Below, piece by piece: positions 41,785 to 51,267 of a stretch of 56,690 nt of DNA. This stretch comes from an uncultured Porphyromonas sp. (GTDB lineage: Bacteria; Bacteroidota; Bacteroidia; Bacteroidales; Porphyromonadaceae): the NCBI GenBank assembly GCA_900539765.1, contig UQDF01000004.1:1-56690 (forward strand). The letters run 5' to 3'. The notes beneath the pieces were generated by a model. That model had not been told where the DNA came from. It did no database searches and saw nothing but the letters and a program-made list of their open reading frames with translations. Both the position numbers and the translations under genes were made by a program. Positions within the stretch are counted from its first letter, which is position 1; each line of letters begins with the position of its first letter.

Positions 41785-44700
41785 CTAGAGGATTACCTTG
41801 GTTGCCTCACCGTCGACGGAGAGTAGGTAGCTCCCCGCGGGTAGCTCTGCGATGCTGAGTCGCAGGTCACCGCTCTGGTCAGCACGTGCGCTCTGTAGGA
41901 GCGTACCATCTAGCGCATATAGCTCCACGACAGCGTGAGGAGTAGCCTGAGCGATCTCGATGTAGTCTCCTGTGACCATGAGGCGGTAGTGATCTGCCGA
42001 GACGACAGGATCGTTAGCAAGAGGATTCTTGCCACCATTGTCGTAGTTCTTGTAGTCATAGACGAGCCAGAACTTGTCACTAGCGATCTTGACATCGGCA
42101 TCGTTTACTTTGTTTTCCTCGTCCCGATCAGAAGAGTTAATAGCATAGAGCTCACCACGCTCACTAGTGCTTCTTGTGGGGAGGCTCTCGAAGAGTTGCT
42201 TCATAGCAGGCTCTTTGATAGCGTTCTTGTAGCAGAATGCCTCCGTCAGAGCCGTACAAGAGCTGAGGTCGAGAGCGGTTAGCTTGTTCTCGCGACAGTC
42301 AAGCTTGTTCAGGCTAGACAGCCCCGTGAGCGCGAGCGTCGTGAGTTCGTTTTCAGCGACATTGAGCTCTGTCAGCTTAGTGCAGTCTGAGAGACCATGT
42401 ATCTCGGTCAGTAGGTTGCGCTCTAGGCTAAGCTCTTGGAGGTTCGTCAGCCCAGTCAGGTCGATGCTTGTCATCTTATTACCTGGCAGCCATACGGTCT
42501 CTAGTTGCTTGCAGTCTGAGAGATCAATCTCAGGGAGCTCACTACCCGCACAGTTGATAAAGGTAAGGTCAGCGCAACCCTTGACGTTGACAGAGGTCAT
42601 CGTGTTGTGCAGAGCATAGAACTTGACCAGCTTAGGACTCTGTGAGGCGTCAATATCGTATGCGATAGAGCCGTTTTCGGAGCAGTCTATCGTATGTACC
42701 AATCCAGTGATTCGGACAAGGCCTCTCGTCGACTTGTACTTCTTGATAGGAGGCGTGCCACTCGTGATCGTCTCCTCTACGACTACGCCTTCGTCTGTCT
42801 CTATCTGCACCTTACTCTCGGCTGCAAAGCCAGACAGGCCCAAGTTGATCTCCTTGTCGGGCTTTGTCTTTATCGTAATTACGGGATCTGGGTCTTGACT
42901 CTTTTGACCTGGAATGTCTATCTCCCAGCCCTTGTCCGTAGCTATATAACCGAGGGCCTTCTCTGCGCCAGGGTTATCGGCCACCTTGATAGTCCCAGAG
43001 AGGGTCGGTAAGGCATTGTAAACCTTGTTGAGAGCGTCCGCCTCGAGGAGGTTCCCCTGGAGGAGTAGCGTCCTCAGACTAGGTAGTGTGCCTAGTGTAA
43101 GAGCCGTGAGCTTATTGCCCTCTAGCTCGAGATCGTTAAGGAGCGGACACTCACCGAACGTGAGCTCTGCGAAGTCGTTACCCTGTAGTCTCAGACGTTG
43201 TAGCTTGGGGTAAGCGACATCCCCTTCACCGAGTTTAGTGAGCTTGTTACCCATTGCGTAGAACTCAGCGATCTGCTCTGGGAGAGCGACCTGCTCTAAG
43301 GCACAGCTATCAGCTTTTATAGAGGTTAGACTAGGCATTGCGGAGCCGTCTATGGCACTTAAGCGTGCGTTGTATGAGACATCCAAGTTCTTGAGATTAT
43401 CTAAGCCCGTGAGGTTGATAGACGCTAGATCGTTGCGTCTCAGATCAACCGTGGAGAGCGACTTTAGCTCCTTGTAGTGGAAGCTCGTCAGTTTGTTATT
43501 TTGTATCTTAAGGATTCCAAGGTTTGGCGCATTGACGTGGTCTAGCGTCGTAAGCTCATTGTTCTCTAGGGAGAGCATACCAAGCTGTTCCGAATTGATC
43601 GCTATGGAGGTGATATTAGCTCCTGGAGCCATAAGGACTGAGCAGTTTCCGTAGACCTTGATCTCGTCGCCAGCCTTCTTACCCTTGGCCCCTGGTGAAG
43701 TAGGAGAGACGGTTGTGAGTGTACCATCGCCCCAGTCAATCTGGATGGGCGTGCTACCATCACCCATGATTCTAAATGAGCAGTCCGCTCCAATCTCTGT
43801 GGAGGTGGTCAGGCGTATCGTTGGTTCACCTAGTTTATTCTCCTGACCAAGGATGTCTATCGTCCAGCCCTTGTCCTTTGCTATATAGCCATAAGCCTGC
43901 TCTGCACCGGGGTTGTCGGCTACATTGATCGTTCCTGCGATCGTAGGTAGATCTTTGTAGATCTTGTTGAGAGCGTCCGCCTCGAGGAGGTTCTCCTGGA
44001 GGTATAGCGTCTTCAGAGCTGACAGTGAACCAAGCGTGAGAGATGTGAGCTTATTGCCCTCTAGCTCGAGATCATAGAGGAGCGGACACTCACCGAACGT
44101 GAGCTCTGCGAAGTCGTTACCCTGTAGTCTCAGACGTTGTAGCTTGGGGTAAGCGACATCCCCTTCACCGAGTTTAGTGAGCTTGTTACCCATTGCGTAG
44201 AACTCAGCGATCTGCTCTGGGAGAGCGACCTGCTCTAAGGCACAGCTATCAGCTTTTATAGAGGTTAGACTAGGCATTGCGGAGCCGTCTATGGCACTTA
44301 AGCGTGCGTTGTATGAGACATCCAAGTTCTTGAGATTATCTAAGCCCGTGAGGTTGATAGACGCTAGATCGTTGCGTCTCAGATCAACCGTGGAGAGCGA
44401 CTTTAGCTCCTTGTAGTGGAAGCTCGTCAGCTTGTTGTTTTTTATCTTAAGGGTTACAAGCTTTGGCGCATTGACGTGGTCTAGCGTCGTAAGCTCATTA
44501 TTCTCTAGGGAGAGCACACCAAGCTTTTGCGAATTGATCGATATGGAGGTGATATGAGCTTCCGGAGCTAGAAAAATTTCGCACTCTCCGTAGATCTTGA
44601 TCTCCTCGCCAGCCTTCTTGCCTTTGATCCTTGGTGCAATAGGAGAGATGGTAGCGAGCGTACCATCGCCCCAGTCCACTTGGATAGATGTGGCAGCTCC

Positions 44701-44877
44701 GGAGAATCTGAATGAGCAGTCCGCTCCAATCTCTGTGGAGGTGGTCAGGCGTATCGTTGGTTCGCCTAGCTCTCTCAAGCCATCGCTTGAGGCAAAAGGG
44801 CTCTTGCTCGCATGCCCCATAGCAGGGAGACAGAGAGCCAAGAGCAGCAGTAGTAAAGGTGTTAGTCTTTTCGTCAT
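41785..44877 (-). CDS. Large leucine-rich-repeat surface protein with T9SS-type C-terminal domain
   Basis: 1030 residues with a signal peptide (cleavage near MGHASKSP). It is built of three modules. Modules 1 (about 37-349) and 2 (about 350-662) are near-identical: a beta sandwich with a WGDG motif, then a run of irregular leucine-rich repeats (LSLENNELTTLDHV, LKIKNNKLTSF, LSTVDLRRNDLASINL and so on), ending VADNPGAEQA...KDKGW.IDI. Module 3 (about 665-945) has the same plan but is diverged. The C-terminus (about 955-1030; VVELYALDGTLLQSARADQ then LPAGSYLLSVDG) is a sorting domain. It resembles internalin-J-like cargo of P. gingivalis. Probably an adhesin or biofilm protein. It lies 53 nt after fumarase with no promoter that I can see. 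Confidence 0.88.
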   Translation of the reverse strand: MTKRLTPLLLLLLALCLPAMGHASKSPFASSDGLRELGEPTIRLTTSTEIGADCSFRFSGAATSIQVDWGDGTLATISPIAPRIKGKKAGEEIKIYGECEIFLAPEAHITSISINSQKLGVLSLENNELTTLDHVNAPKLVTLKIKNNKLTSFHYKELKSLSTVDLRRNDLASINLTGLDNLKNLDVSYNARLSAIDGSAMPSLTSIKADSCALEQVALPEQIAEFYAMGNKLTKLGEGDVAYPKLQRLRLQGNDFAELTFGECPLLYDLELEGNKLTSLTLGSLSALKTLYLQENLLEADALNKIYKDLPTIAGTINVADNPGAEQAYGYIAKDKGWTIDILGQENKLGEPTIRLTTSTEIGADCSFRIMGDGSTPIQIDWGDGTLTTVSPTSPGAKGKKAGDEIKVYGNCSVLMAPGANITSIAINSEQLGMLSLENNELTTLDHVNAPNLGILKIQNNKLTSFHYKELKSLSTVDLRRNDLASINLTGLDNLKNLDVSYNARLSAIDGSAMPSLTSIKADSCALEQVALPEQIAEFYAMGNKLTKLGEGDVAYPKLQRLRLQGNDFAELTFGECPLLNDLELEGNKLTALTLGTLPSLRTLLLQGNLLEADALNKVYNALPTLSGTIKVADNPGAEKALGYIATDKGWEIDIPGQKSQDPDPVITIKTKPDKEINLGLSGFAAESKVQIETDEGVVVEETITSGTPPIKKYKSTRGLVRITGLVHTIDCSENGSIAYDIDASQSPKLVKFYALHNTMTSVNVKGCADLTFINCAGSELPEIDLSDCKQLETVWLPGNKMTSIDLTGLTNLQELSLERNLLTEIHGLSDCTKLTELNVAENELTTLALTGLSSLNKLDCRENKLTALDLSSCTALTEAFCYKNAIKEPAMKQLFESLPTRSTSERGELYAINSSDRDEENKVNDADVKIASDKFWLVYDYKNYDNGGKNPLANDPVVSADHYRLMVTGDYIEIAQATPHAVVELYALDGTLLQSARADQSGDLRLSIAELPAGSYLLSVDGEATKVIL
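42970..44770 (-). repeat. Internal tandem duplication (939-bp unit) in the LRR gene
   Basis: Corresponding positions of modules 1 and 2 are 939 bp (313 codons) apart. The stretch 43141-43490 reads identically to 44080-44429 by eye, about 350 bp, while both flanks of the unit carry many differences. All differences keep the frame. Confidence 0.9.
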
Positions 44878-44930
44878 AAACTTGTTGTATTTAGGTCTGT
44901 TGCTGTGGTAAGTGTGTAGTCTCTTGCTGA

Positions 44931-45488
44931 TTATCGGCGGGCGTACTGCGAGCGACCGAGCGAGTAGACGTCGCCTCCGAGGCTGTCGACGGCTACGATG
45001 ACGGGAAGCTCCTCGACACGTAGCTTGCGAATTGCTTCAGGGCCTAAGTCGTCGAAGGCAATGACCTCGGCCTCCTTGACGCACTTGCCCATCAGAGCAG
45101 CAGCTCCACCGATGGCGGCAAAGTACACGCCCTTGTACTGCTTGATCGCGTCAACAACCTCTGGGCTACGCAAGCCCTTGCCGATCATCACACGCAGACC
45201 ATGCGCTATGAGCGTTGGCGAATAAGCGTCCATACGTCCTCCCGTAGTGGGACCCACGGAGCCTATAGGCTGTCCAGGCTTAGCGGGGCAAGGACCCGCA
45301 TAGTAAACGACCTGCCCGGCGAAGTCAAAGGGCATCTCCTCGCCTCGCTCGAGCATCTCGACAAGACGCAGATGCGCTGCGTCACGTGCTGTATAGATAG
45401 TCCCCGAGATGTAGCACATATCTCCCGCTCTGAGCGGAGTAATCATCTCTGTCGTAAAGGGGGCTCTGAGTATCTTCTTCTCTTCCAT
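44931..45488 (-). CDS. Fumarate hydratase class I, beta subunit
   Basis: C-terminal (beta) part of the iron-sulfur fumarase as a separate 185-residue chain. Motifs: GDMCYISGTIYTARDAAHLR, VYYAGPCPAKPGQPIGSVGPTTGGRMD, and YFAAIGGAAALM with KCVKEAEVIAFDDLGPEAI. The start follows the alpha subunit stop by 14 nt. It works with the alpha subunit to interconvert fumarate and malate. A class I tartrate dehydratase is the nearest alternative, but with mdh and mutAB in the same region fumarase is more likely. Confidence 0.88.
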   Translation of the reverse strand: MEEKKILRAPFTTEMITPLRAGDMCYISGTIYTARDAAHLRLVEMLERGEEMPFDFAGQVVYYAGPCPAKPGQPIGSVGPTTGGRMDAYSPTLIAHGLRVMIGKGLRSPEVVDAIKQYKGVYFAAIGGAAALMGKCVKEAEVIAFDDLGPEAIRKLRVEELPVIVAVDSLGGDVYSLGRSQYARR

Positions 45489-45502
45489 GTCTCTCTATGT
45501 AT

Positions 45503-46345
45503 TTATAGTACACCCTCTGCGTGGCGTGTAGCGTGGCAACTGATATTGACCGCTACGGGTAGTCCGGCGATATGTGTCGCACCCGTATTGATGGCGACAG
45601 CTAGGGCGGTGGTGTCTCCACCGAAGCCCGCTGGCCCGATGCCCATCTTATTGATCTCTTGGAGTAGCTCCTCCTCGATCTCAGCCACTGCGGGATCGGG
45701 ATGACGCTCACCGATGGGACGTAGTAGAGCACGCTTAGCAAGCTCAGCAGAGCGCTCCATCGTGCCTCCGATGCCGATGCCGACGATGATCGGCGGACAG
45801 GGATTGCCCCCAGCGTGGGAGATGGTGTCGAGGACAAACTGCTTGATGCCAGCTACCCCTTGGCTGGGGGTGAGCATCGAGAGCGTACTCTTATTTTCAC
45901 TGCCGAAGCCCTTGGGCGCTACCGTGATGTGCATTTGGTCTCCGGGCACGATGCGGTAGTGGATGACGGCGGGGGTATTGTCGCCTGTGTTCTGTCGATG
46001 TATCGGATCGCTCACGACAGACTTGCGCAGGTAGCCGTGGGTGTAGCCTCTGCGGACGCCCTCGTTGATGGCGTCTTCGATCAGATCCCCCTCGACGTGC
46101 AGATCCTGTCCCATATCGACGAAGATGACGGTCATACCCGTATCTTGACACATTGGGGCACGCTCACTGCGCGCTATGTGGACGTTTTCGATGATAGTAC
46201 TAAGTACATTTCGTGCTAGAGGCGAGCGGTCTCGCTCTGCGCCCTGCTGCATAGCAGCCTCGATGTCGGGCGATAGATTGACACAAGCCTCTATGCAAAG
46301 TTTCTCCACCAAGTCTGTGATGGCTGTAGAGGATATTGTACGCAT
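45503..46345 (-). CDS. Fumarate hydratase class I, alpha subunit
   Basis: 280 residues carrying the [4Fe-4S] cluster ligands: Cys in APMCQDTGM, Cys in GGNPCPPIIVGIGIGG and Cys in VNISCHATRH. Other signatures are VSDPIHRQNTGDNTPAVIHY and APKGFGSENKS. Together with the beta subunit it makes an oxygen-sensitive fumarase used in the malate to fumarate to succinate route. No TAnnTTTG box is seen in the 36-nt gap to the protease gene. Confidence 0.9.
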   Translation of the reverse strand: MRTISSTAITDLVEKLCIEACVNLSPDIEAAMQQGAERDRSPLARNVLSTIIENVHIARSERAPMCQDTGMTVIFVDMGQDLHVEGDLIEDAINEGVRRGYTHGYLRKSVVSDPIHRQNTGDNTPAVIHYRIVPGDQMHITVAPKGFGSENKSTLSMLTPSQGVAGIKQFVLDTISHAGGNPCPPIIVGIGIGGTMERSAELAKRALLRPIGERHPDPAVAEIEEELLQEINKMGIGPAGFGGDTTALAVAINTGATHIAGLPVAVNISCHATRHAEGVL

Positions 46346-46381
46346 ATATTAAGTGTGTAAGTAAACTGTCTTGTTAAGTAA

Positions 46382-48754
46382 TTATGGACGAATGAGCTTG
46401 CAGCTGTACCGCTCACCAGATCCGCTGAGATGTACGATGTAGACACCAGACTGTAGCGCATAGTCGGCAAGGGATAGCGACGAGCGAGTGCCTGTCAGCG
46501 GAAGCGACAAGATGCGCTGCCCAGCAGCACTGTATAGCTCTACCTCTGCTGAGGCATCCCCAGCGAACCATGAGTCTGGTAGTAGGAGGTAGAGACGCTC
46601 CCCGACGAGCATCACACGCGGCTCGTCTGCAGTCTCTAGGGCAGATGTGCCACCCGCCTTGAGCTTACCCAAGACGATGGGGTCTATCCAGTAGTGACCT
46701 AGGTAAGGAGTCCCCCCAGCCTTTGCTGGCTCCCAGTTAGAGCCGACTAGGTGCCACGCATAGGGAGTGGCGTGTGGCTGTGCTTTGCTCATGAGCAGTG
46801 GCGCTGATAGGGACTTGCCCTCACTCCCCTCTAGTGCTATGTAGTAAGAGCCTGCGGGGAGTGTCAGTGGTGTGTCTTCTTTTGCAGGGAAGAAGGCTTG
46901 GAAGGCATCCGAGAGTATGCGTGCCTGTGGACTTTGTCCCGCATCATTGAGTAGTAGATATGCGGGTCTCGGTAGCGTCTGCTCGTAGAGCTTCTTGCCA
47001 GGCTTGCCCCCCTCATCGCCATAGATAGCGAGGGTCACGGGCGTCCACTTTTGCATAGCTCCTAGGACCAGTACGGAGCCTAGGTACTGCACGGAAGTGT
47101 CTATGTCGTAGCGCACAGCGATGCCCTCGACAGCTGCATCGAGGGTGCTAATGGCTACACTATCACGCATCAGATTGTAGAGCTGATGCGAGAGACGTAC
47201 GGAGGGCATCGTGGCAAAAGGATCTAGCCCCTCCAAGGTGGTCTGATCACTCGTCGGTGCGAGGTGAGGCTTCAGGCATGCTTCATCAGCGTAACCCGTG
47301 AAGACTTCGCTCAGAGCGTAGTAATAGTCGTTGTAGGGCGTGTCACAATAAGAGCTGCCACCAGTGAGCGCCCCGATGAGGTGATGGTTCTTGTCAAAAA
47401 GCCCTGACCCCGATGAGCCTCCTGCTGTCGTCCCGACGTCCCACCTCTTAATGTGTAGGTGCGAATTGATCCATTGGACTGGCACCGAGACCATATCGTA
47501 GCTCTCTATGGGGGGCTTTTCGTCAGCTCTATTGTAGCGTCGCACGGAGGCTTGCGGATGGTGAATGCCGATGACTGGTGCGGGGAAGTCGCGCTCAGCA
47601 TTCCACCCCGCTAGGTAGGGTCGGTAGCTCTGAGGGATAGGGCACTGCCCCTGTGGTACATCTGGTCTAACGCCTGTGATGCGGAGCAGACACATGTCGT
47701 GCTCCTCATTATAAGCGACCAGCTCGGCACCAGCTAGCGTTTGCTCCTCGATGCCATTGATGAGCGGATCGCCCGTGGGACTAAAGTAGTTGAAGTAAAA
47801 GACCGACTGCTCTGCACTCTGACGTACATAGTCGAGGTCTCTGCAATTATAGCTATTGTTGAGACAGTGGGCTGCTGTCAAGACGAGCGGATCTCCATCT
47901 AGGCGACTATTGTTGATCAGCGTACCTGACGAGAAGAAGCGCCCTCGCACGACTAGCAGGAGTTCGCTACGAGCGATGCGCTCCACCTCGGGGTGCCGCA
48001 CCGTAGCCTCGGCGCAGTCAAGCCCCTTGACGACAAACCAGGGAGAGCCGGGGCCTTTATGCCCTCCAACTGTAGGCGGTAGCTCCTCCCCTACGGCTGT
48101 GAGCAGTGCGGTCGTAATGGACGACAGTCGCCACGGGAGATCACTGCGCTTACCACTGGCGGGATAGTAGTAGACTATGAGTCGCTCGCCATACAGTGGA
48201 GCAGTGGTAAGGCTATGAGACGAGACATTGTTTGTCTCGGTAAAAGCGCCTCGCACCTCACCCTCCTCATTTGCAATGACAAGCATATCGCCGTGGCTCA
48301 GCTGGTACTGATCAAAGTAGAGCGTATTCCAGCCAGCCTCCTCAAGCTGCAAGATCCCCTGCCAAGCACGCTCGCCCGAAGCGGTCGTGATCCAGTCGCC
48401 CCACAGCTGGCTCTCGGGCAGCTGACGATACTCTATCGCAGGTAGCTCGAGGAGTCGCAGGCTCGATGAAGCCGGCTCCTCCTGCTGTCGTAGTGTGCTA
48501 GCAGGCTCCGTGCGAGAGGTAGCTTGTAGCTGGTAAGCCCCTGAGGCGTGACGTAGCGTAGTATGGCGCTCCCCCAGGTCCGTCACGATGGTCGTGGGGA
48601 GAGGCGTCGAGAGCTGCGCCATCGCAGGCAGAGCCACTAGGAGCGCAACGAGAGAGAGAGATGCGCACCTGCCGTAAGAGAGCAGCCTAGCGCAGGAAGG
48701 AGTCTTAAACCAACGCAAAGCTACCGTCACGAGAGCCGTATCGAGTCTATTCAT
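46382..48754 (-). CDS. Secreted trypsin-fold serine protease (lysyl endopeptidase-like) with T9SS-type C-terminal domain
   Basis: 790 residues. A long N-terminus (about 47 residues) ends in a signal segment with LPAMAQL. A pro-region (about 48-235) precedes the S1-type catalytic domain (about 240-475): His296 in LTAAHC, Asp353 in EEHDMCLLRI, Ser448 in GGSSGSGLF. The layout, with many Cys, resembles lysyl endopeptidase. A beta-rich region (about 480-700) follows and the end (VELYSAAGQRILSLPLTG then SGVYIVHLSG and SCKLIRP) is a type IX sorting domain. Probably a surface or secreted protease for peptide nutrition. It has its own promoter. Confidence 0.88.
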   Translation of the reverse strand: MNRLDTALVTVALRWFKTPSCARLLSYGRCASLSLVALLVALPAMAQLSTPLPTTIVTDLGERHTTLRHASGAYQLQATSRTEPASTLRQQEEPASSSLRLLELPAIEYRQLPESQLWGDWITTASGERAWQGILQLEEAGWNTLYFDQYQLSHGDMLVIANEEGEVRGAFTETNNVSSHSLTTAPLYGERLIVYYYPASGKRSDLPWRLSSITTALLTAVGEELPPTVGGHKGPGSPWFVVKGLDCAEATVRHPEVERIARSELLLVVRGRFFSSGTLINNSRLDGDPLVLTAAHCLNNSYNCRDLDYVRQSAEQSVFYFNYFSPTGDPLINGIEEQTLAGAELVAYNEEHDMCLLRITGVRPDVPQGQCPIPQSYRPYLAGWNAERDFPAPVIGIHHPQASVRRYNRADEKPPIESYDMVSVPVQWINSHLHIKRWDVGTTAGGSSGSGLFDKNHHLIGALTGGSSYCDTPYNDYYYALSEVFTGYADEACLKPHLAPTSDQTTLEGLDPFATMPSVRLSHQLYNLMRDSVAISTLDAAVEGIAVRYDIDTSVQYLGSVLVLGAMQKWTPVTLAIYGDEGGKPGKKLYEQTLPRPAYLLLNDAGQSPQARILSDAFQAFFPAKEDTPLTLPAGSYYIALEGSEGKSLSAPLLMSKAQPHATPYAWHLVGSNWEPAKAGGTPYLGHYWIDPIVLGKLKAGGTSALETADEPRVMLVGERLYLLLPDSWFAGDASAEVELYSAAGQRILSLPLTGTRSSLSLADYALQSGVYIVHLSGSGERYSCKLIRP

Positions 48755-48779
48755 AGGGATAGTCCGAAAGATATTCTCT

Positions 48780-48787
48780 CAAAGGTA
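48780..48787 (-). promoter_or_regulatory. -7 box of the serine protease gene
   Basis: Minus-strand TACCTTTG, 25 nt upstream of the ATG at 48754. Confidence 0.65.
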
Positions 48788-48982
48788 CGAATAAACTCGA
48801 ACAGCAGAAAAACCGCTCCCCACACTTCTTACGCAGAGTTTTTCACCATACAGCGCCGAATCCTATTCACTTATACCTAGCTTCACGAGAGGGATTATGA
48901 AATGATTGCTGGTCACGGCCCGTGGCGTTTGAATTATGGAGACGGTGTCCTACAGCTAGACTGACCAACCCTATGAATACAA

Positions 48983-49024
48983 AAAGAGAGAGGAAGCATC
49001 TATACAGACCTACCCTCTCTCTTT
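48983..49024 (-). terminator. mutAB terminator
   Basis: 11-bp stem AAAGAGAGAGG / CCTCTCTCTTT with a T run on the minus strand (TTTTTGTATTC), 62 nt past the mutB stop. Confidence 0.75.
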
Positions 49025-49086
49025 GTATTGATGAGGAGACTAGTGACGATACATTAGTCTCGTATAGTGACTATCTCATCGCCGCA

Positions 49087-51243
49087 TTACGCTTCCTTGC
49101 CGAGGAGTATCTCGAGGCACTTGGCAGCTGAGTAGGCGACAGGTGTACCTGGGCCAAAGATAGCTGCGACACCTGCCTTGTAGAGGAAGTCGTAGTCCTG
49201 AGCTGGGATGACACCACCAGCGGTGACGATGATGTCGGGACGTCCGAGCTTGCGTAGCTCCTCGATGACCTGTGGGATGAGCGTCTTGTGCCCTGCGGCC
49301 AGTGAGCTGACGCCAAGGATATTGACGTCGTTCTCGACAGCCTGACGAGCACTCTCCTCAGGGGTCTGAAAGAGAGGACCCATATCGACATCAAAGCCGC
49401 AGTCGGCATAGCCAGTAGCTACTACCTTGGCACCACGGTCGTGACCGTCTTGTCCCATCTTGGCAATCATAATACGAGGCTGACGCCCCTCACGCTGTGC
49501 AAATTCCTCGGCAAGCTGCTTGGCATACTCCAGCTGCTTGTCCTGTCCTGACTCTTTTGAATACACGCCACTGATCGTTCTAATTACTGCACTATATCGT
49601 CCGACGACCGCCTCGCAAGCGTCGGATATTTCGCCTAGCGAGGCACGCAGACCTGCTGCCTTGACCGCTAGCTCGAGGAGGTTGCCCTGCTTGGTACGTA
49701 CGCACTCGGTGATCTCCTTGAGAGCAGCCTGTACAGCCTGCTCGTCGCGATGAGCGCGTAGGTCCTCTAGACGAGCCACCTGGCTCTGACGTACGGAGGT
49801 ATTGTCGATCTCTAGGATCTCGATCGGATCCTCGTGATCTAGGCGGTACTTATTGATACCAATGATCACCTGCTGGTTCGAGTCGATACGAGCCTGCGTA
49901 CGTGCAGCTGCCTCCTCGATACGCATCTTGGGAAGGCCTGTCTCGATAGCCTTGGCCATACCACCGATCTTCTCGACCTCTTGGATATGCTCCCAAGCTC
50001 TGTGAGCGATCTCGTCCGTGAGGGTCTCTATATAATAAGAGCCACCCCATGGATCGATAGAGCGACAGACCTGCGTCTCCTTCTGGATATAGATCTGCGT
50101 ATTACGAGCGATACGTGCTGAGAAGTCGGTCGGCAAGGCGATCGCCTCATCGAGTGCATTGGTGTGTAGCGACTGCGTGTGACCGAGGGCTGCTGCCATA
50201 GCTTCGATACAGGTACGCCCTACGTTGTTGTAGGGATCCTGCTCGGTGAGTGACCAACCAGAGGTCTGGCAGTGCGTACGGAGCATGAGCGACTTAGGAT
50301 TTTCAGCGCCAAAGCTCTTGACCACCTTAGCCCAGAGCATACGTGCAGCACGCATCTTGGCGATCTCCATAAAGTGGTTGACGCCGATACCCCAGAAGAA
50401 GGAGAGACGTGGCGCAAACTTATCCACAGGGATGCCTGCGTTGATACCAGCACGAAGGTACTCGATACCGTCGGCGATGGTAAAGGCGATCTCGATGTCG
50501 GCCGTAGCACCAGCCTCCTGCATATGGTAGCCGGAGATGGAGATGGAGTTGAACTTAGGCATCTTCTGCGAGGTGTACTCAAAGATGTCAGCGATGATCT
50601 TCATCGAGAATTCAGGCGGATAGATGTAGGTGTTGCGCACCATAAACTCCTTGAGGATATCGTTCTGAATGGTGCCAGCCATCTCCTCGAGCTTAGCGCC
50701 CTGCTCTAGTCCTGCATTGATGTAGAAAGCGAGGATCGGCAGTACGGCTCCATTCATCGTCATGGAGACAGACATCTTGGCTAGGGGGATACCGTCGAAG
50801 AGTACCTTCATATCCTCCAGCGAGCAGATAGAGACACCCGCCTTACCCACATCGCCCACGACACGTGGGTGGTCAGCATCGTAACCACGGTGTGTCGGGA
50901 GGTCGAAAGCGACTGATAGACCCTTCTGACCACTCGCTAGGTTACGACGGTAGAAGGCGTTACTCTCCTCAGCCGTTGAGAAGCCAGCGTACTGACGTAT
51001 CGTCCACGGACGGAACGGGTACATCAAGCTATACGGACCACGGAGGAAGGGGGGCAGACCTGACACGTAGTCGAGGTGCTCTAGCTCCTCTATATCGTCA
51101 GCCGTGTAGACTGGCTTGACTTTGATCTGCTCTGGCGTAGTCCAGTTCGCCTCTAGAGCATGCTCCTTGCCCCACTTAGCGGCATCGGTGCGTCCAAACT
51201 GAGAGTGACTCAGGTCAATCTCTTTATATAATGGCTTTGTCAT
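49087..51243 (-). CDS. mutB: Methylmalonyl-CoA mutase large subunit
   Basis: B12-dependent rearrangement between succinyl-CoA and methylmalonyl-CoA, the key step towards propionate. 718 residues: N-terminal substrate barrel (about 1-560; RGPYSLMYPFRPWTIRQYAGFSTAEESNAFYR and the YHMQEAGA motif) and C-terminal cobalamin domain (about 585-718) with the base-off motif DGHDRG at about 614 and the GGVIP segment. All hallmark residues are present. It lies 24 nt after mutA. Confidence 0.97.
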   Translation of the reverse strand: MTKPLYKEIDLSHSQFGRTDAAKWGKEHALEANWTTPEQIKVKPVYTADDIEELEHLDYVSGLPPFLRGPYSLMYPFRPWTIRQYAGFSTAEESNAFYRRNLASGQKGLSVAFDLPTHRGYDADHPRVVGDVGKAGVSICSLEDMKVLFDGIPLAKMSVSMTMNGAVLPILAFYINAGLEQGAKLEEMAGTIQNDILKEFMVRNTYIYPPEFSMKIIADIFEYTSQKMPKFNSISISGYHMQEAGATADIEIAFTIADGIEYLRAGINAGIPVDKFAPRLSFFWGIGVNHFMEIAKMRAARMLWAKVVKSFGAENPKSLMLRTHCQTSGWSLTEQDPYNNVGRTCIEAMAAALGHTQSLHTNALDEAIALPTDFSARIARNTQIYIQKETQVCRSIDPWGGSYYIETLTDEIAHRAWEHIQEVEKIGGMAKAIETGLPKMRIEEAAARTQARIDSNQQVIIGINKYRLDHEDPIEILEIDNTSVRQSQVARLEDLRAHRDEQAVQAALKEITECVRTKQGNLLELAVKAAGLRASLGEISDACEAVVGRYSAVIRTISGVYSKESGQDKQLEYAKQLAEEFAQREGRQPRIMIAKMGQDGHDRGAKVVATGYADCGFDVDMGPLFQTPEESARQAVENDVNILGVSSLAAGHKTLIPQVIEELRKLGRPDIIVTAGGVIPAQDYDFLYKAGVAAIFGPGTPVAYSAAKCLEILLGKEA

Positions 51244-51267
51244 TTGTGTGTGTTTCTTAGAGGGTTA

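Larger units (their letters stand above)
48755..49086. other. Gap between mutB and the protease
   Basis: This 332-base gap holds the protease promoter (48780-48787) and the mutAB terminator (48983-49024). I see nothing else in it. Confidence 0.6.

Noticed and set aside
41622..41858. Plus-strand 78-residue frame behind and into the LRR gene
   Set aside because: Its second half is antisense to the end of the LRR gene and the opposite strand is also open. No promoter box was found. Kept as an unexplained segment, not a gene.
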